This document shows positions 11,266 through 22,485 of a stretch of 64,000 nucleotides of DNA, in pieces (position 1 is the stretch's first letter; each line of letters opens with the position of its first letter). The notes under the pieces were generated by a model, which was not told the DNA's origin, searched no databases, and was given only the letters and a program-made list of their open reading frames with translations. Origin of the DNA: Paragorgia papillata. Taxonomy: Eukaryota; Cnidaria; Anthozoa; Scleralcyonacea; Coralliidae. The position numbers were made by a program, and so were the translations under genes. The stretch spans positions 3,693,001-3,757,000 of the forward strand of contig JAWNZC010000314.1 in the NCBI GenBank assembly GCA_035771165.1, written 5' to 3'.

Positions 11266-11733
11266 TTAAAGTGGTTCTCTGATGAAAATATTGTTGGTAA
11301 TGTTTCTGCATAATCCTAAAGATATTATGGCACTTGGTAATTGTGCAAAGTTTCATTTCGAAATCCAAAAAAACAAAATTGCATTTTACGGTCGAAGTAT
11401 GTATTTTGGAGCGCCGCCATTAAATTGGCCGTGTTTGAGAAAAATGAATCGAGGAAGCTTATGACGTCATAAACTCAACAAGATGATTGTTGTTGTCACA
11501 AAAGGGTCATTGTTGTTATTGAGTCTATGATGTCATAAGCTTCCTCGACTCATTCTTCTCAAGCTCGGTCACTTTAATGGCGGCGCTCCAAAATACAAAC
11601 TTCACACGTAAGATATCACCTTTTCTTCAACGAATTTTGAAATGAAACTTTGCACGATTACCAACTACCATAATATCTTTAGGATTAAGCAAAACACATC
11701 GCCAGCAATATTTTCATCAGAGAACCACTTTAA
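11266..11733. mobile_element. Foldback MITE, about 200-bp arms, TTAA ends
   Basis: The left end TTAAAGTGGTTCTCTGATGA is matched inversely at the right end. The arms include GGCGGCGCTCCAAAATAC and AAGCTTCCTCGA and meet near 11495. No ORF survives. Confidence 0.75.
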
Positions 11734-11734
11734 C

Positions 11735-11830
11735 CCTCTGAGGCCTGGACCTCTCCCTGTTCTGAATAAAATCGTCTGGCGTTAGCCAGAATAAACCTTA
11801 AAGACTCGCCGTCAGGCTTCAAAGTGTTAA
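11735..11830. repeat. Small hairpin MITE, core CTGGCGTTAGCCAG
   Basis: About 100 bp starting TTAACCCTCTGAGGCC and ending near GTGTTAA, with the core hairpin TCTGGCGTTAGCCAGAATAAA-like sequence. Relatives: 13515-13620, five tandem copies at 41051-41706, 47650-47775 and 47787-47900. Confidence 0.6.
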
Positions 11831-12483
11831 GGTCTTCATTAAGGTTTGCAGGGTCATTTCGGTAAAGCGCTCTCAATTCGTCAGAATTTATGCCACAAAA
11901 ATAAAATAGATATCGTTAGAAAGCTATTCATTTGTAGAATAGAATGTGTGTTTGATTTTGCGATAAACACAAACCAATAATAGTTGTAAATTTTTAAATT
12001 AAAACCAGACGGCTTCACTCGGGGCGACTTAAGAACAAAGCGTTTCATTTTGTTCAAAAAAAATTTTCGCAGTTTTTTTTTATTTATTGTCTGGTTTCGA
12101 ATTTATGACTTATTTTGTCCAAATGTTGGTCGAAAAACAGCATTTTCAACTATGGTCGTCAATAAATTCGGCAAAACTCGACATATCAAAAAACGCTGAC
12201 ACCGTTTTGCTGGAAATTTATCTCGCGGAATCAAGTACAAAAAAAGATTTTCAACCGAAAATAAAACGCTTTTTACTCGAGTCGCCTCGAGTGAAGCCGT
12301 CTGGTTTTAATTAAAAAAATTCACAACTATTAACGTTTTGTGTTTATCGCGAAACCAAACACACCATTGTATTATATAAATTAATAGCTTTCTGACGATA
12401 TCTATTTTATTTTTGTGGCATAAATTCTGACGAATTGAGAGCGCTTTACAGATATGACCCTGACAACCTATACGAAGACCTTA
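11828..12483. repeat. Foldback element, about 190-bp arms
   Basis: Outer ends TAAGGTCTTC / GAAGACCTTA; the arms share AAATTCTGACGAATTGAGAG and AAAACCAGACGGCTTCACTC in opposite orientation. The central 250 bp reads through as about 75 codons without recognisable similarity. Confidence 0.7.
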
Positions 12484-12632
12484 AACAAACTGAAATATGT
12501 CAACAACGAAGCAAAGAAACGAAAAACTACAAGATGTTACTTTGTCATTTTAAGTGTTCTTCCAAATATTAAAGTCAAACCTAATTTTCTTTTAAAGATG
12601 GAGTAAGGTTGATTGTAGGGGAGGCACCATAC

Positions 12633-13465
12633 AGGGTTGGTACCGAAGAGAAACTAGAGGCAGGGTAATTTATTTAGTTACCCAACCTCAAAATGGTTTA
12701 AGATATTTTTTACCCAACCAACTATTAAATATTAGTAGCGTGCTGCGTAGGCAGTGTTGAAACAATCGAAATATAGTTATGAGGTTAGATATATTGGCGA
12801 AACAGAGAACGTAGGAACTTTCGAGTGAAGGCCCTTCGTCAGAGAGAAACGTAAAGAGAGTGGGAAGGGCCTTCGCTCGAAACGTTAGACTCCTACGTTC
12901 TCTGTTTCGGCAGTATATCTAACCTTACTATATTTCGATTGTTATTAAATATTAATTCCCTACCTTTTATAAAATATCTTTGCAAAACACAAAATACATA
13001 CATATACTGCAAATACTACAGTACGTGAATTGTGTTTATACTGTTCATTAGATAAATTTATTTTTATTTATTTAAACTTCCGTTTTGATAATAGTTAGAA
13101 GAACAACATACAAAAAAAATATTTGTGGTGTATACCTGATACCTTAAATTTATACTATAGTCTGCAAATGCCAGTCTCTGACCCCGTTTACACTAGAGCA
13201 AAAGTATCCGGATTCACATTGTTTTTTTTATTTCCATGAGGATGAAAAACAATGTGAATCCGGATACTTTTGCTCTAGTGTAAACGGGGTCTCTGTGATC
13301 CAGTACTTCGCCCAGATCTTGTGGCTCTTCATTCACTTGATTCAATTGCTCATCAATTTCCTCATCACTTTCATCCATATCATGAAAGACAAATCTTATT
13401 TTACCCAACCCGTGAGTTAGTCAAAAACTGGATTATCCAACCCATTTCTCTTCGGTACCAACCCT
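12633..13465. mobile_element. TIR element containing nested hairpins
   Basis: Ends AGGGTTGGTACCGAAGAG and its inverse CTCTTCGGTACCAACCCT. Contains a hairpin at 12760-12950 (ACGTAGGA and GAAGGCCCTTCG arms) and the near-perfect hairpin 13180-13291. A minus-strand open stretch at 13408-13300 reads acidic residues (MDESDEEIDEQLNQ), possibly a transposase or captured exon remnant. Confidence 0.6.
13180..13291. repeat. Perfect-arm hairpin, about 47-bp arms
   Basis: GACCCCGTTTACACTAGAGC at the left is matched exactly at the right. The arms continue through AAAAGTATCCGGATTCACAT and leave a loop of about 17 nt. A very young MITE insertion by arm identity. Confidence 0.75.
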
Positions 13466-13995
13466 GGGCATAAATATTGAATAATTATTATAAATATTGA
13501 AATATTAAGGGTAATATTTAATCCTCTCAACTCCGAATTATTTTTTAGTATTTTACTCTGGCTAACCGCACCAGACGATTTTACTCGTTATTGGAAAGCT
13601 TTTAGGGTTGAAAAGGTTAAAATGGCAATTATCATGCGAATTTAATCCCAAAAAATTCCTATATTTTGTTTCATGGTTTTTATACGTTTTTCTACTTTAT
13701 TTTTATTTTTGCTAAAAAATCGTACTACTATTTTAAACCAATTAACACATGTCGGTTTTCATATAGTTTCAAAATTGCCAATTTTGTGAAGTTCTGAAAA
13801 CACTCGTGGAATTAAACGTGACATTTTTAGTCATTTCTGGTTTTCATATTACATTGACAGGAAATTAACTTGTGCTTTTTTTGTCGTTTTGATTGATTAA
13901 ATTTTTAGATGTAGGACTTAAGGTTGTACCTTCGTGTGCCATCTATTTGTTTTTAGTAGAAACATTACTAGTAGGTGTACAATACTGCGATCTGT

Positions 13996-14656
13996 CGTTC
14001 CCAGAGCCGGCATTTCCTTCCGCTCGGCCAGGAACAATCTTTTTGTCTAGCGACAAGAAGCCATATTGGATCGGGGGCATTCCTTTCCTATGCCGAGTCC
14101 AGTCAAATGTGCGAGAAAAATTGAACGCCGCCGTTAAGCACTAAAGACTTCTGCGTTCTTATTGGTTAAAATTTTCGCGCGTTTTTATTGGCTATGAATA
14201 AAATTGTAATCGTCATCAGGGGATTTAGCTATGATGTCGCGAGAATGAGAATAGTGGTTACCATGCAACCTCGTACCCACGGTAAAAGACACTGGGTACG
14301 AGGTTTCAAAATGGCGGCCACAATCTATACCCAAGGACTGGAAAAATCCAACAAAGCTAGATAATAATTATTTATAGACGCCTCAATAAAGAACTAAGGT
14401 ACGAATTTATAATAATAAGACCAAAAATTCTAAAAGTTTTATTTTCTTAAAAATCTTGATGAAAATTTAGCAAAAGGCTTGTTTTAGATGAATTTTAGCT
14501 CGTTTTTGCCCCTCTAATGGCAGCGTTCAATTTTCCTCGCATTTTTGGCTGCAATGCCCCCTCTAGTCTTATATTGAATAGGTAAAGTTTAAAAAAATGA
14601 TCTCTATGGCCGATGGCTTCTTGTGGCTGAACAAAAGGATCGCAGGCTCTGGGAAC
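13996..14656. mobile_element. TIR element with CGTTCCCAGAGCC ends
   Basis: The left end is CGTTCCCAGAGCCGGC and the right end GGCTCTGGGAAC in inverse. The arms (about 110 bp) also share AAAATTGAACGC and GGGGGCATT in opposite orientation. A shorter CTCGTACCCA hairpin sits inside at about 14270-14305. Confidence 0.6.
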
Positions 14657-14814
14657 AATATTGAGTACCAAGACCCGCGCGGTCAATAAGTAAAATAACA
14701 TGGAGGCATCGAGAAGTGGAGGATTTGTCTCACTTCGATTTTTACGCTGAAACAATAGTACTTATCCTTCGTTTTTTGAAATAATGCCGAAGAATTAAGG
14801 TACACAAGTTAGTT

Positions 14815-14910
14815 TCTACTAAAACAATTAGATTATTCGCTCTAAATTTCCATGAAATAATAGTTGACTTCATAGAAATTTCGAGCTATTGCAGGACAAT
14901 ACATGTTCTC
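14815..14910. repeat. ACTAAAACAATTAG hairpin family copy
   Basis: TTTCTACTAAAACAATTAGA is followed by ATTTCCATG...CATAGAAAT arms around AATAGTTGACT. A similar structure is at 50440-50525 in inverse orientation. A non-autonomous repeat without coding potential. Confidence 0.5.
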
Positions 14911-15074
14911 GTGGGTTTTTTTTATCGAATAGTGAGTATTGTAGATTTCGGGTTAGAGTTAGAAATAGGTTTAGTAAAGTTTAACTTATAGACGACTTGC
15001 ACTTGGTGGAGGACAAATGCTATAAACAATAAAATTTTCATTGATTATTGACCTTATTCCAAAATGGCCGCCAA

Positions 15075-15865
15075 GGCCACGAGACATGGCGTTATTAGCA
15101 GGAATCCCTCCGGCTTCTGATTGGTCGATTGTGGCATAAATTTTTCGCCGGCAAAATTTTGAATATTTAATTATTGCGAATCTGAAATGTATTTCAATGT
15201 TTAGAGTTTTATAGACGACGAATATAAACCCTCAAATTTAAAATCATGTATACTGTATGCTATTCGCACATCGGAGTGTTGTGGATGAAAATGAGTTTGC
15301 TTCACAAGTTTGACGCTATCTGATTCAACTATTTATAGGAATTCAAATCGAAATTGGAGTACTTCCGAAATTATGGAAGGTAGATGTCTAATAACGTTTC
15401 TCTCTGATGAAGGTCGCTCGAAACGTTAGACATCTACGTTCCATAATTTCGGCAGTACTCCAACCTTTAGCCTGAGTAAACAGCCGCCACTTCTCGCTCG
15501 GCCCCTCGCAGAAGTCACTTCTGCGAGGGGGCGAGCGAGCGAGAAGTGGCGGCTGTTTACTCAGGCTATCCAACCTTATACTATATTTTGATTTGGATTC
15601 CTATAAACAGTTGACTTGAACTTCGACCACGCTTTGAATCACGATAGCGTCAAACTTGTGCGGCGAACACTCATTTTCATCCACAACAATCCGATGTGTG
15701 AACAGCATACAGTATACATGATTGAAAATACGAGAGTTTAGATTCGTCGTCTAAACTCTAAACATTGAAATACATTTCATATTCCCAATAATTAAATATT
15801 CATAATACCAAAATCGGCCAGAGGGATTCCTGCTAATAACGCCATGTGCCACGAGTTTTAATAGA
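15075..15865. repeat. Foldback element, about 270-bp arms with two nested hairpins
   Basis: Outer ends CATGGCGTTATTAGCAGGAA and TTCCTGCTAATAACGCCATG. Arms run about 15085-15350 and 15590-15850. The centre holds a nested MITE (about 15355-15465, arms GTAGATGTCTAA) and a hairpin (15469-15568) with about 45-bp arms including AACAGCCGCCACTTCTCGCT. Confidence 0.75.
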
Positions 15866-15913
15866 AGGGGTTAATTTATATCATATTAATTAACCCCTTC
15901 TATTAAAACTCGT
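15851..15913. repeat. Perfect 26-bp-arm hairpin
   Basis: ACGAGTTTTAATAGAAGGGG is matched exactly by CCCCTTCTATTAAAACTCGT, with an AT-rich centre. Abuts the previous element. Confidence 0.7.
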
Positions 15914-17337
15914 TTTTATGTGGGAAATTCAAAACAATTTACTTTAAAACTAGGAGATAACTGATAAGGGATAATTTTATATATGCACACAATCAATCCC
16001 TTGAGATTTAGAAGACAAAGAAACGGCGGCCATGTTGGAGGAAAACATACTTCAAATACAATAGCTGCTATTGAGATTCTTTTGTTAAAGTTCCTCCAAC
16101 ATGGCCGCCATGACGTCAAGTGCAAACCAAGAATAGGCGAATTTTAGGGTACTGCGCGCGCATCATTTTGCAAAGGAATTGGCGGGCTCTTAGCTTGCTC
16201 CCCACAAAGTAAGCAATGGCAAACAGACTTGCCAGCGAGCCAACAACAGCGGAATAACAGTGTTAAACATCCAGAAACTGTATCTATACTTTGTTGATTT
16301 TAAACAGTATGTTTACTTTGAGTGGAGCTTGCCAGTTTTTTTGAAAAATGATGGGTGCACAACACCCTGAAACTCGCTTATTAAAATCTATTTGCTTTGT
16401 TGAATGGCATTGGAACTTTGAAGTTGTCTTCTAAATCCACTGTTCAGAGATCATGTGCGAAACTCAGGTATATTTTATTTGTATATAAACTTTCTTCAAA
16501 AATGTACCCAAGATATTAATGAACAGAATGACTTTTCAAATACATGTTTTGGACTAAGACAGCCAGCTTGTGCAGGCTAGAAAGTTTTTGTTAAGGTTAC
16601 CTTAATAAGCAGCTATATATCAGTGCAGGCCATGCAACCATGAACTTTCACGTTGACATGTTTGACTTGTTTTGTTCTCCATTGCATATACAATATAATT
16701 AGGAATTGAATTTCTATACTTTATTGTATTTATTTAATACTACAGTTATGTAAATACATGCACTGTGTATAAATACACCCTGTAATCCATCTGTTCACGT
16801 TGCTTTTCTGTTCATTAATATCTTAAAACTAGTTATTGGTGTATACAAAATAATAAAATTAATTACCATTGTAAATATAGGTTCTCAGTACAAACACGAC
16901 CATTAGCAGATGAACATTAGCTGAATATAGGTAATGCTGGTATATTATGACCTGCTTTTCGAGTTGTAAATAATTCAATCAAATTTGTTAATGAATGAAA
17001 AAAATAGAAAAAAATTTTTAAAAAAATAATTGATTAATAATACTGTAATAATACTGTAATTATACTGTAATTAAATTAATCTACATAAGCCTTGCACAAC
17101 TAGATTATTTTGTAATACTACTGTAAATATTTTAATTGTGGATACTGTATATACATTTATACATGTATACACACACCCTGTAGATTAGTTAAGTTAAATA
17201 CACACAATGTAGTTTAATTAAATTTGATTTATTTGTAGATAAATAAAGTTGGTTTATAGCGTAATTCATTCTCACTGGGCACAGTTTTTCATATGCCTAA
17301 TAATGTGTTTTATTATAACTACTGACATTTCCATGCA
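15914..17337. other. AT-rich stretch, no gene seen
   Basis: A short hairpin at 16022-16112 (GGCGGCCATGTTGGAGGA arms) and then AT-rich sequence with TAATACTGTAAT repeats (17035-17110). No exon, RNA gene or TE protein recognised. Confidence 0.5.
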
Positions 17338-17417
17338 ATTAATGATACAAATGAAACTTGTGGCATTTCAAACTTCTGAGGCCTTCGTCAGGGCATGCAG
17401 AGCAGGTTTTTAAGGGA

Positions 17418-17434
17418 GGGGGGGGGGGGGGGGG
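17418..17434. repeat. G17 homopolymer
   Basis: A run of 17 G following TAAGGGA. Length may be unreliable in an assembly. Confidence 0.8.
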
Positions 17435-17729
17435 TATAACGTGTGTGGAACTGGTGTGAGAACTTCTAGTGGTTGATTTCGAGTACTCTACAGATGCCAT
17501 CAGCCTAGAAAAAGTGAGTTTAACAAGTGAGTTTCGGTCAACACCTGAATGCAACCATAGTTAGTGGAGAGGGATGGTTTGGAAGCTCCATTGTCTTTCA
17601 AGATTATGCAATGGTCATGTTGATGAACACAATAGTTCATGTTGGAGGAAGGCAATTGGTTGAAGAAAGGAAATTATATGGACACGTGACGACGAAGGAC
17701 TACACAACGAACAAAGCACTTGCTATTGG

Positions 17730-18030
17730 ATGACTGCTTCATTATACAGAAAATACAATACGTTCAGTGACCGTGAAATTAGACAAATTGAACAAAAAGT
17801 AACATGGAACAATGACTTGTTTCTCTCAATTCAACGTCCACATCGACCTGTCTCCAAAAGTACAATTGCTAGATGGTTATGTGACACATTAAAAGCTGCT
17901 GGGATTGATTCCACAATGTTTAAGGTACATTCTCAAAATGGGTGATTGGACATCTCCCTCAACATTCCAACGTTTTTATTATAAACCAAATATTGATGAT
18001 AGTTATGCCAAGACAATTCTAGAATCCTAG
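17730..18030 (+). pseudogene. Tyrosine-recombinase (Crypton/DIRS-type) C-terminal relic
   Basis: The frame from 17730 reads DLFLSIQRPHRPVSKSTIAR then WLCDTLKAAGID and FKVHSQNG, stopping at 17943. This matches the YR pattern of 'LFLS..kPH.PVS..TIARW...L..AGID...F..HS', where HS normally begins the H-x-x-R box. The next frame (17938-18030) continues DWTSPSTFQRFYYKP, the region holding the catalytic Tyr (RFY). The roughly 20 residues between are missing, so a deletion plus frameshift removed the H-x-x-R arginine. Upstream (17560-17730) is repeat sequence related to 62012-62342. It is a dead fragment. Crypton or DIRS/Ngaro cannot be separated on this much sequence. Confidence 0.7.
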
Positions 18031-18394
18031 CTTTTATAGGGTCTGTTTGTAGTGAAAGTTATAGTGATGCGGTTTGTAGTGTAATTGTGTGCCTCGTGTT
18101 ATTTGTTATAGTTTTCACCGTTTTAAAATAAAAGCCAATGGGCAAATGACGCGTTGAAGGGTGTGTTGCGTGCAGTTCGACTAAATACTTCGTTACCTTA
18201 ATTTTTTTCTTTATAAAATTAGAGAGAATAGGCCATTTGCCCGATACCAGAATGCTTTGCCAGTATTCTAGTGATCTAGGGTTTCGGCTAAAAGGGACGA
18301 CTCAAAGGGACTCGTCCAGTCCTTTCGCGGCTTTTCCAAAATATGTCGACAAATATGTTTTTCCAAAAAGCTAGGGGCTAAACCAGCCCCCACA

Positions 18395-18415
18395 CCCCCC
18401 CCCCCCCCCCCCCCC
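18395..18415. repeat. C21 homopolymer
   Basis: A run of 21 C inside a C-rich tract. Possibly length-uncertain. Confidence 0.8.
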
Positions 18416-18574
18416 ACCCCCCAATAATTTGGAGAACTAATGTAGCAAAAAGCCACTTAATCACTTCAGACACAAATTTTGATTGTTCAATAGGCTTAGC
18501 CTTAGGCATTATATGTAAATGAATTCTCCTCAAAAAACAACAGTGGTCTTCACTGGGGTTGAATACTCACGGGC

Positions 18575-18789
18575 AATCTCGTTCCCAGAGCCCACGTTCC
18601 CCTTACCCAGCGGGCGGGAAACGAGAGGCTCTGGGATAATCCGTTGACGTCGTCACAGGATTCTTGTTATCCGGAAGAAGAGTAATCATGTTCATCAGCC
18701 AATGAAATACCGATGTGAAACGGATTATCCCAGAGCCTTTCGTCACCCACCCGCTGGGCAAGAGGAACGTGGGCTCTGGGAACGAGATT
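18575..18789. mobile_element. MITE with AATCTCGTTCCCAGAGCC ends and 10-bp duplication
   Basis: Arms of about 70 bp: AATCTCGTTCCCAGAGCC at the left, GGCTCTGGGAACGAGATT at the right, also GGATAATCCGTT/AACGGATTATCC inside. ACTCACGGGC occurs immediately left (18565-18574) and right (18791-18800). Confidence 0.75.
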
Positions 18790-18790
18790 G

Positions 18791-20866
18791 ACTCACGGGC
18801 AAAAGCAAATTAAGTTAGTAGTAAGCAGTTTGGTTAGCGGTAATTGCTGTACTTAGTGTATAGTTTCACATACTGTCACTAGGTTGGCCAAAGAGGACGT
18901 TTTAGACCGATTAAATGTGAAGCTAGCGAAAGGGAATTATTTTACAATATTTGCGAAGTGATTAGATTAAAAACTTGCTACTTGCAAAGGTTTATTACTT
19001 TTAATTGTCCATTGTCATTGGTATAAATAATTTCTTTTGCTGCTTCTTTTTGGGTAGCGGGTGAGCCCAGAGGCTGTTTTCCATTACGTCCAGTTGAAAT
19101 TTTCACCTTCCAAAGCGAACTGAACAATGCACGCTTCGCCCGCGCTGGCAAAGCGGGCGTAATGGAAAATAGCCTTAAGAGGCTCATAAGGAGAAACGTG
19201 GCCAGGGGCCGCGGAGGGGGAGGGGCAGGGGGGCTTTAGCCCCCACCCCCACCCACTTTTTAGCCCAGGCTAAAAAATTAAAATAAAAGCTTCGAAAAAT
19301 TGAAACTGTCAGGTCGACTGGATGTTAGGTGATCGTTTGCATGCATATATAAACTGGTGATTCTAAAATGTGGTAATGCGCAGTTGTTTCTTGTATATTC
19401 CAAAGCATCCTAAAGTAAAACGCGCCCAAACAATTAACCTAACCAAATTGAAACCCATTGTGTATACCTAACATGCGAAGTAGCTATCGACAAGAAGCCC
19501 TTGACGCTGGACATTGTATACATTTTGTAGTAATATATGCTACATTATATAGTTATTAAATTGAAAGATAATTTGTTTATTAAATTGAATGAGATAGAAA
19601 AATTGTGGTTTGTCTTAATAATTTTTTGTTAAAACGTCCTTCAAAATGCAGGAAATTACGTTTTAGAGCTTTTGCAATTCAAAAATTTTCCAGGGGAGTA
19701 TATGCCCCCGGACCCCCCTAGCCCCTTTCTTCCCCTAAATCCCCTTTTCCCTTTAGCCCTCTCACTTTCCACTTTCCCTGGTGGCGCATCTTTCCAACCG
19801 TTAGCCCAGCGTAGTCGCCTTGGGCAAGGACTAGCAACCCTTCTAGCCCCAGCCCCAAGCCAGGGATATGGTGAAGTTGCCGGGCAGCAGCGAAATGGAT
19901 ACAACACTCAACTAGTCAGCTGAGTACCGCGAAGAGTGGAGCCCTTTACACGATCGGTTCAACACACTCAGTGTTTGCCCTTCGGCAACTCCTACACTGA
20001 CTGCCTCAACCAGTCGTCTGGCTCTGGCCTTCCACTGGTCCATGATGCAGCCGGCTAATTGAAGAGTATAGGCTTGCTATACTAGCCAAACAGCGAGGTC
20101 CTCCCTCGTTGTGGCTTAGCGACGGCATCGAGACATACCTGCTTCCTGCCCAGCTGCGTCGGGTCAGGGCACCTGGTGAGGATGGACGACCACTGGCTGG
20201 CAAAGCGGACGTAATGGAAAACAGCTTTTAGGCTCACCCACTATCCAAAAAGAAACAGCAAAATAAATTTATACCAGTGACAATGGACAATTAAAAGTAA
20301 TAAACCTTTGCAAGTAGCAAGTTTTAAATCTAATCATTTTACAAATATTGTAAAATAAATCCTTTCACATTTAATTGGTCTAAAATGTCCTCTTTGGCCA
20401 ACCTGCAAAAGACATGACTTTTAGAGTATAATATTGGGCATGTCACTCGATTACATAGCATGTTCTAAGGATATTGGGTGAAGGAAAATTCGAGTGTAGA
20501 ATATATACATTTTAAGACCAAATCGGGACCTGTTGCGAAAAATGCAACTACACAGGCCTTCCGGCAGGAATTGAACCCACGACCTTGCGATTCTAGTGCA
20601 ATTGCACTAGAATCACAAGGTCCGTGGATTCAATTCCTGCCGGAAGGCCTGTGTATAGTTGCATTTTTCGCAACTGGTCCCGGTTTGGTCTTAAAATGTA
20701 TATATCTTACACTCGATCCTAACAAATCCCTAGAACGTGACTTTTAGAGCGATTGTTTAGGCGTTTAGCGAGCATAGATATAGTATGTGAAACTATAAAC
20801 TTATAAGTTCGGTATTTGCCGCTGAACAAACCGCTGACCACTAACTTAATTTGCTTTTGCCGTGAG
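18791..20866. mobile_element. 2.1-kb element with 350-400-bp inverted arms
   Basis: Outer ends CGGGCAAAAGCAAATTAAGTTAG (left) and its inverse ending TTGCTTTTGCCGTGAG (right). Left arm about 18791-19190, right arm about 20190-20866. Shared segments: CATTACGTCC, AACTTGCTACTTGCAAAGGT, TTGGCCAAAGAGGAC. The right arm is interrupted by the tRNA-like palindrome at about 20410-20745. The 1-kb centre (19200-20190) has a pyrimidine-rich tract and no recognised protein. Confidence 0.7.
20460..20745. repeat. Palindrome built on a tRNA-like (SINE) sequence
   Basis: Two near-identical arms of about 130 bp meet at CTAGTGCAATTGCACTAG (near 20600). Each contains a pol III B-box-like GGGTTCAATTCC / GGATTCAATTCC followed by TGCCGGAAGGCCTGTGTA, then TTTTCGCAAC and TTTGGTCTTAAAATGTATAT outward. 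It looks like a head-to-head SINE/tRNA-derived dimer or a MITE that took up a tRNA-like end. Confidence 0.6.
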
Positions 20867-21069
20867 CATTTTGCTTTTGCCATGACAGTTGTGGGCCACC
20901 GTGGCCGAGTCTAGGTTTCGGCTCGGTTGTTGTTGTTCTTTTTAGTTTCTTTTGGGTGTCACGATTTTGCATTTTTGCACTTTTTACTTCCGCTACTATT
21001 CATACTTCCGGTGAGTTGTTAGCATAGAAATAATCAGTATACCTAGAATGTGGGCTCCTATCTCTAAGG

Positions 21070-22293
21070 GGCTGTTTACATGGGAGGCGGGACGGGACGT
21101 TAAACGGGATCTCGCCATGCATGTATATCTCTCATATTTATCCGGGACGTTTTTCGTCCGGTCCCGGGATCCCGGCTTGTGTCGGACAATTTTCGCCATG
21201 TAGCCTGCGCCGCAGCATCCTCGTACCCAGGGTATTATCTCCGCTCCCCCCGCCCTCCACGCTGCGCAGCGTGGAGGGCGGGGGCGGGGGGCGGCGGAGA
21301 TAATACCCTGGGTACGAGGATGGCGCCGCAGACGACTAAACCCCGGTATAGTACTATACCCGGTATAGTACTATACCCGGTATAGTACTATACCGGGGTT
21401 TAGTCGTCTGCGCAGGCTTAACATAAGTAACATACGACTAAATTTCACTAAATATGACTGACATACAAGTATATACAAGTTTATACAACTACTGAAATAC
21501 GACTAACATGCAAAATACAAGCATTTAGAAGTACCACACGGATAATTCCAAGCTGAAATGGCAAAATAGTATTTTTTATTACTTTTACAAAGCAAGAACG
21601 ACTCATTGCAGCTACTTAGGAAAAGAGGGCTACCACTTTATAGCGTAAACTTTAGCTATTGTCTTCAAATTGATAGGTCATACGACCTGCTAAAAATTTG
21701 TCCAAGACAGTTTGACATTTGATCAGACCACAACAAATCAAACACCCAGGTTAGACACACCGTATGATGTCATCAATCACTTGGCTGACACAGCTAGTGG
21801 TAGCTGGAGCCCAGTCAAATTTTCCTAAGTAGCTGCAATGAGTCGTTCTTGCTTTGTAAAAGTAATAAAAAATACTATTTTGCCATTTCAGCTTGGAATT
21901 ATCCGTGTGGTACTTCTAAATGCTTGTGTTTTGCATGTTAGTCGTATTTCAGTAGTTGTATAAACTTGTATATACTTGTATGTCAGTCATATTTAGTGAA
22001 ATTTAGTCGTATGTTACTTATATATGCCGGGTATAGTACTATACCGGGGTTTAGTCGTCTGCGGCGCCATCCTCGTACCCAGGGTACTGAAATACAGTCG
22101 TATTTCAGTAGTTGTATAAACTTGTATATACTTGTATGTCAGTCATATTGCATATTTAGTGAATTTAGTCGTATGTACTCGTATGTTACTCGTATGTACT
22201 CGTATGTTACTCGTATGTACTCGTATGTTACTCGGGTGTAGTTTTAGTCAGCTAGATCTGAAAAACGTCCCGTCCCGCCTTCCATAATATAAA
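21070..22293. mobile_element. Harbinger-like TIR element with nested palindromes
   Basis: Left CTGTTTACATGGGAGGCGGG and right inverse CCCGCCTTCCATAATATAAACG. Inside: the perfect hairpin 21217-21321 (CCTCGTACCCAGGGTATTAT arms), CGGTATAGTACTATACC tandem (21340-21400), and the foldback 21418-22022. It is a nest of at least three insertions. Confidence 0.55.
21418..22022. repeat. Foldback MITE, about 200-bp near-perfect arms
   Basis: Arms 21418-21620 and 21821-22022 share ATACGACTAAATTTCACTAA, GGATAATTCCAAGCTGAAAT and AGTAGCTGCAATGAGTCGTT in opposite orientation. The 200-bp centre is unrelated and has no ORF. Confidence 0.8.
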
Positions 22294-22485
22294 CGATCAT
22301 GACTAAAACAACACACGAGTACATACGAGTAACACACGAGTAACATACGACTACACACGAGTAACACACGAGTACATACGACTACATACGAGTAACATAC
22401 GAGTAACATACGAGTACACACGAGTAACATACGACTACATACGAGTAACATACGCGTACATACGAGTAGCATACGAGTACAATTT
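22165..22485. repeat. GTATGTACTC/GAGTACATAC tandem arrays in opposite orientation
   Basis: About eight decamer-type units of CGTATGTTACT lie at 22165-22240 and inverted units at 22310-22480, around the CGTCCCGTCCCGCC end. Together they form a large imperfect palindrome. Peptide frames through them (SYVTRMY) are artefacts. Confidence 0.75.

Noticed and set aside
13300..13408. Acidic minus-strand ORF MDESDEEIDEQLNQ as a host exon
   Set aside because: It lies wholly inside a TIR element and its C-terminal half is the hairpin arm; kept only as a remark.
19656..19923. Pro-rich ORF pair at 19.7-19.9 kb
   Set aside because: Overlapping frames on both strands of a pyrimidine-rich tract inside a TIR element; no domain.
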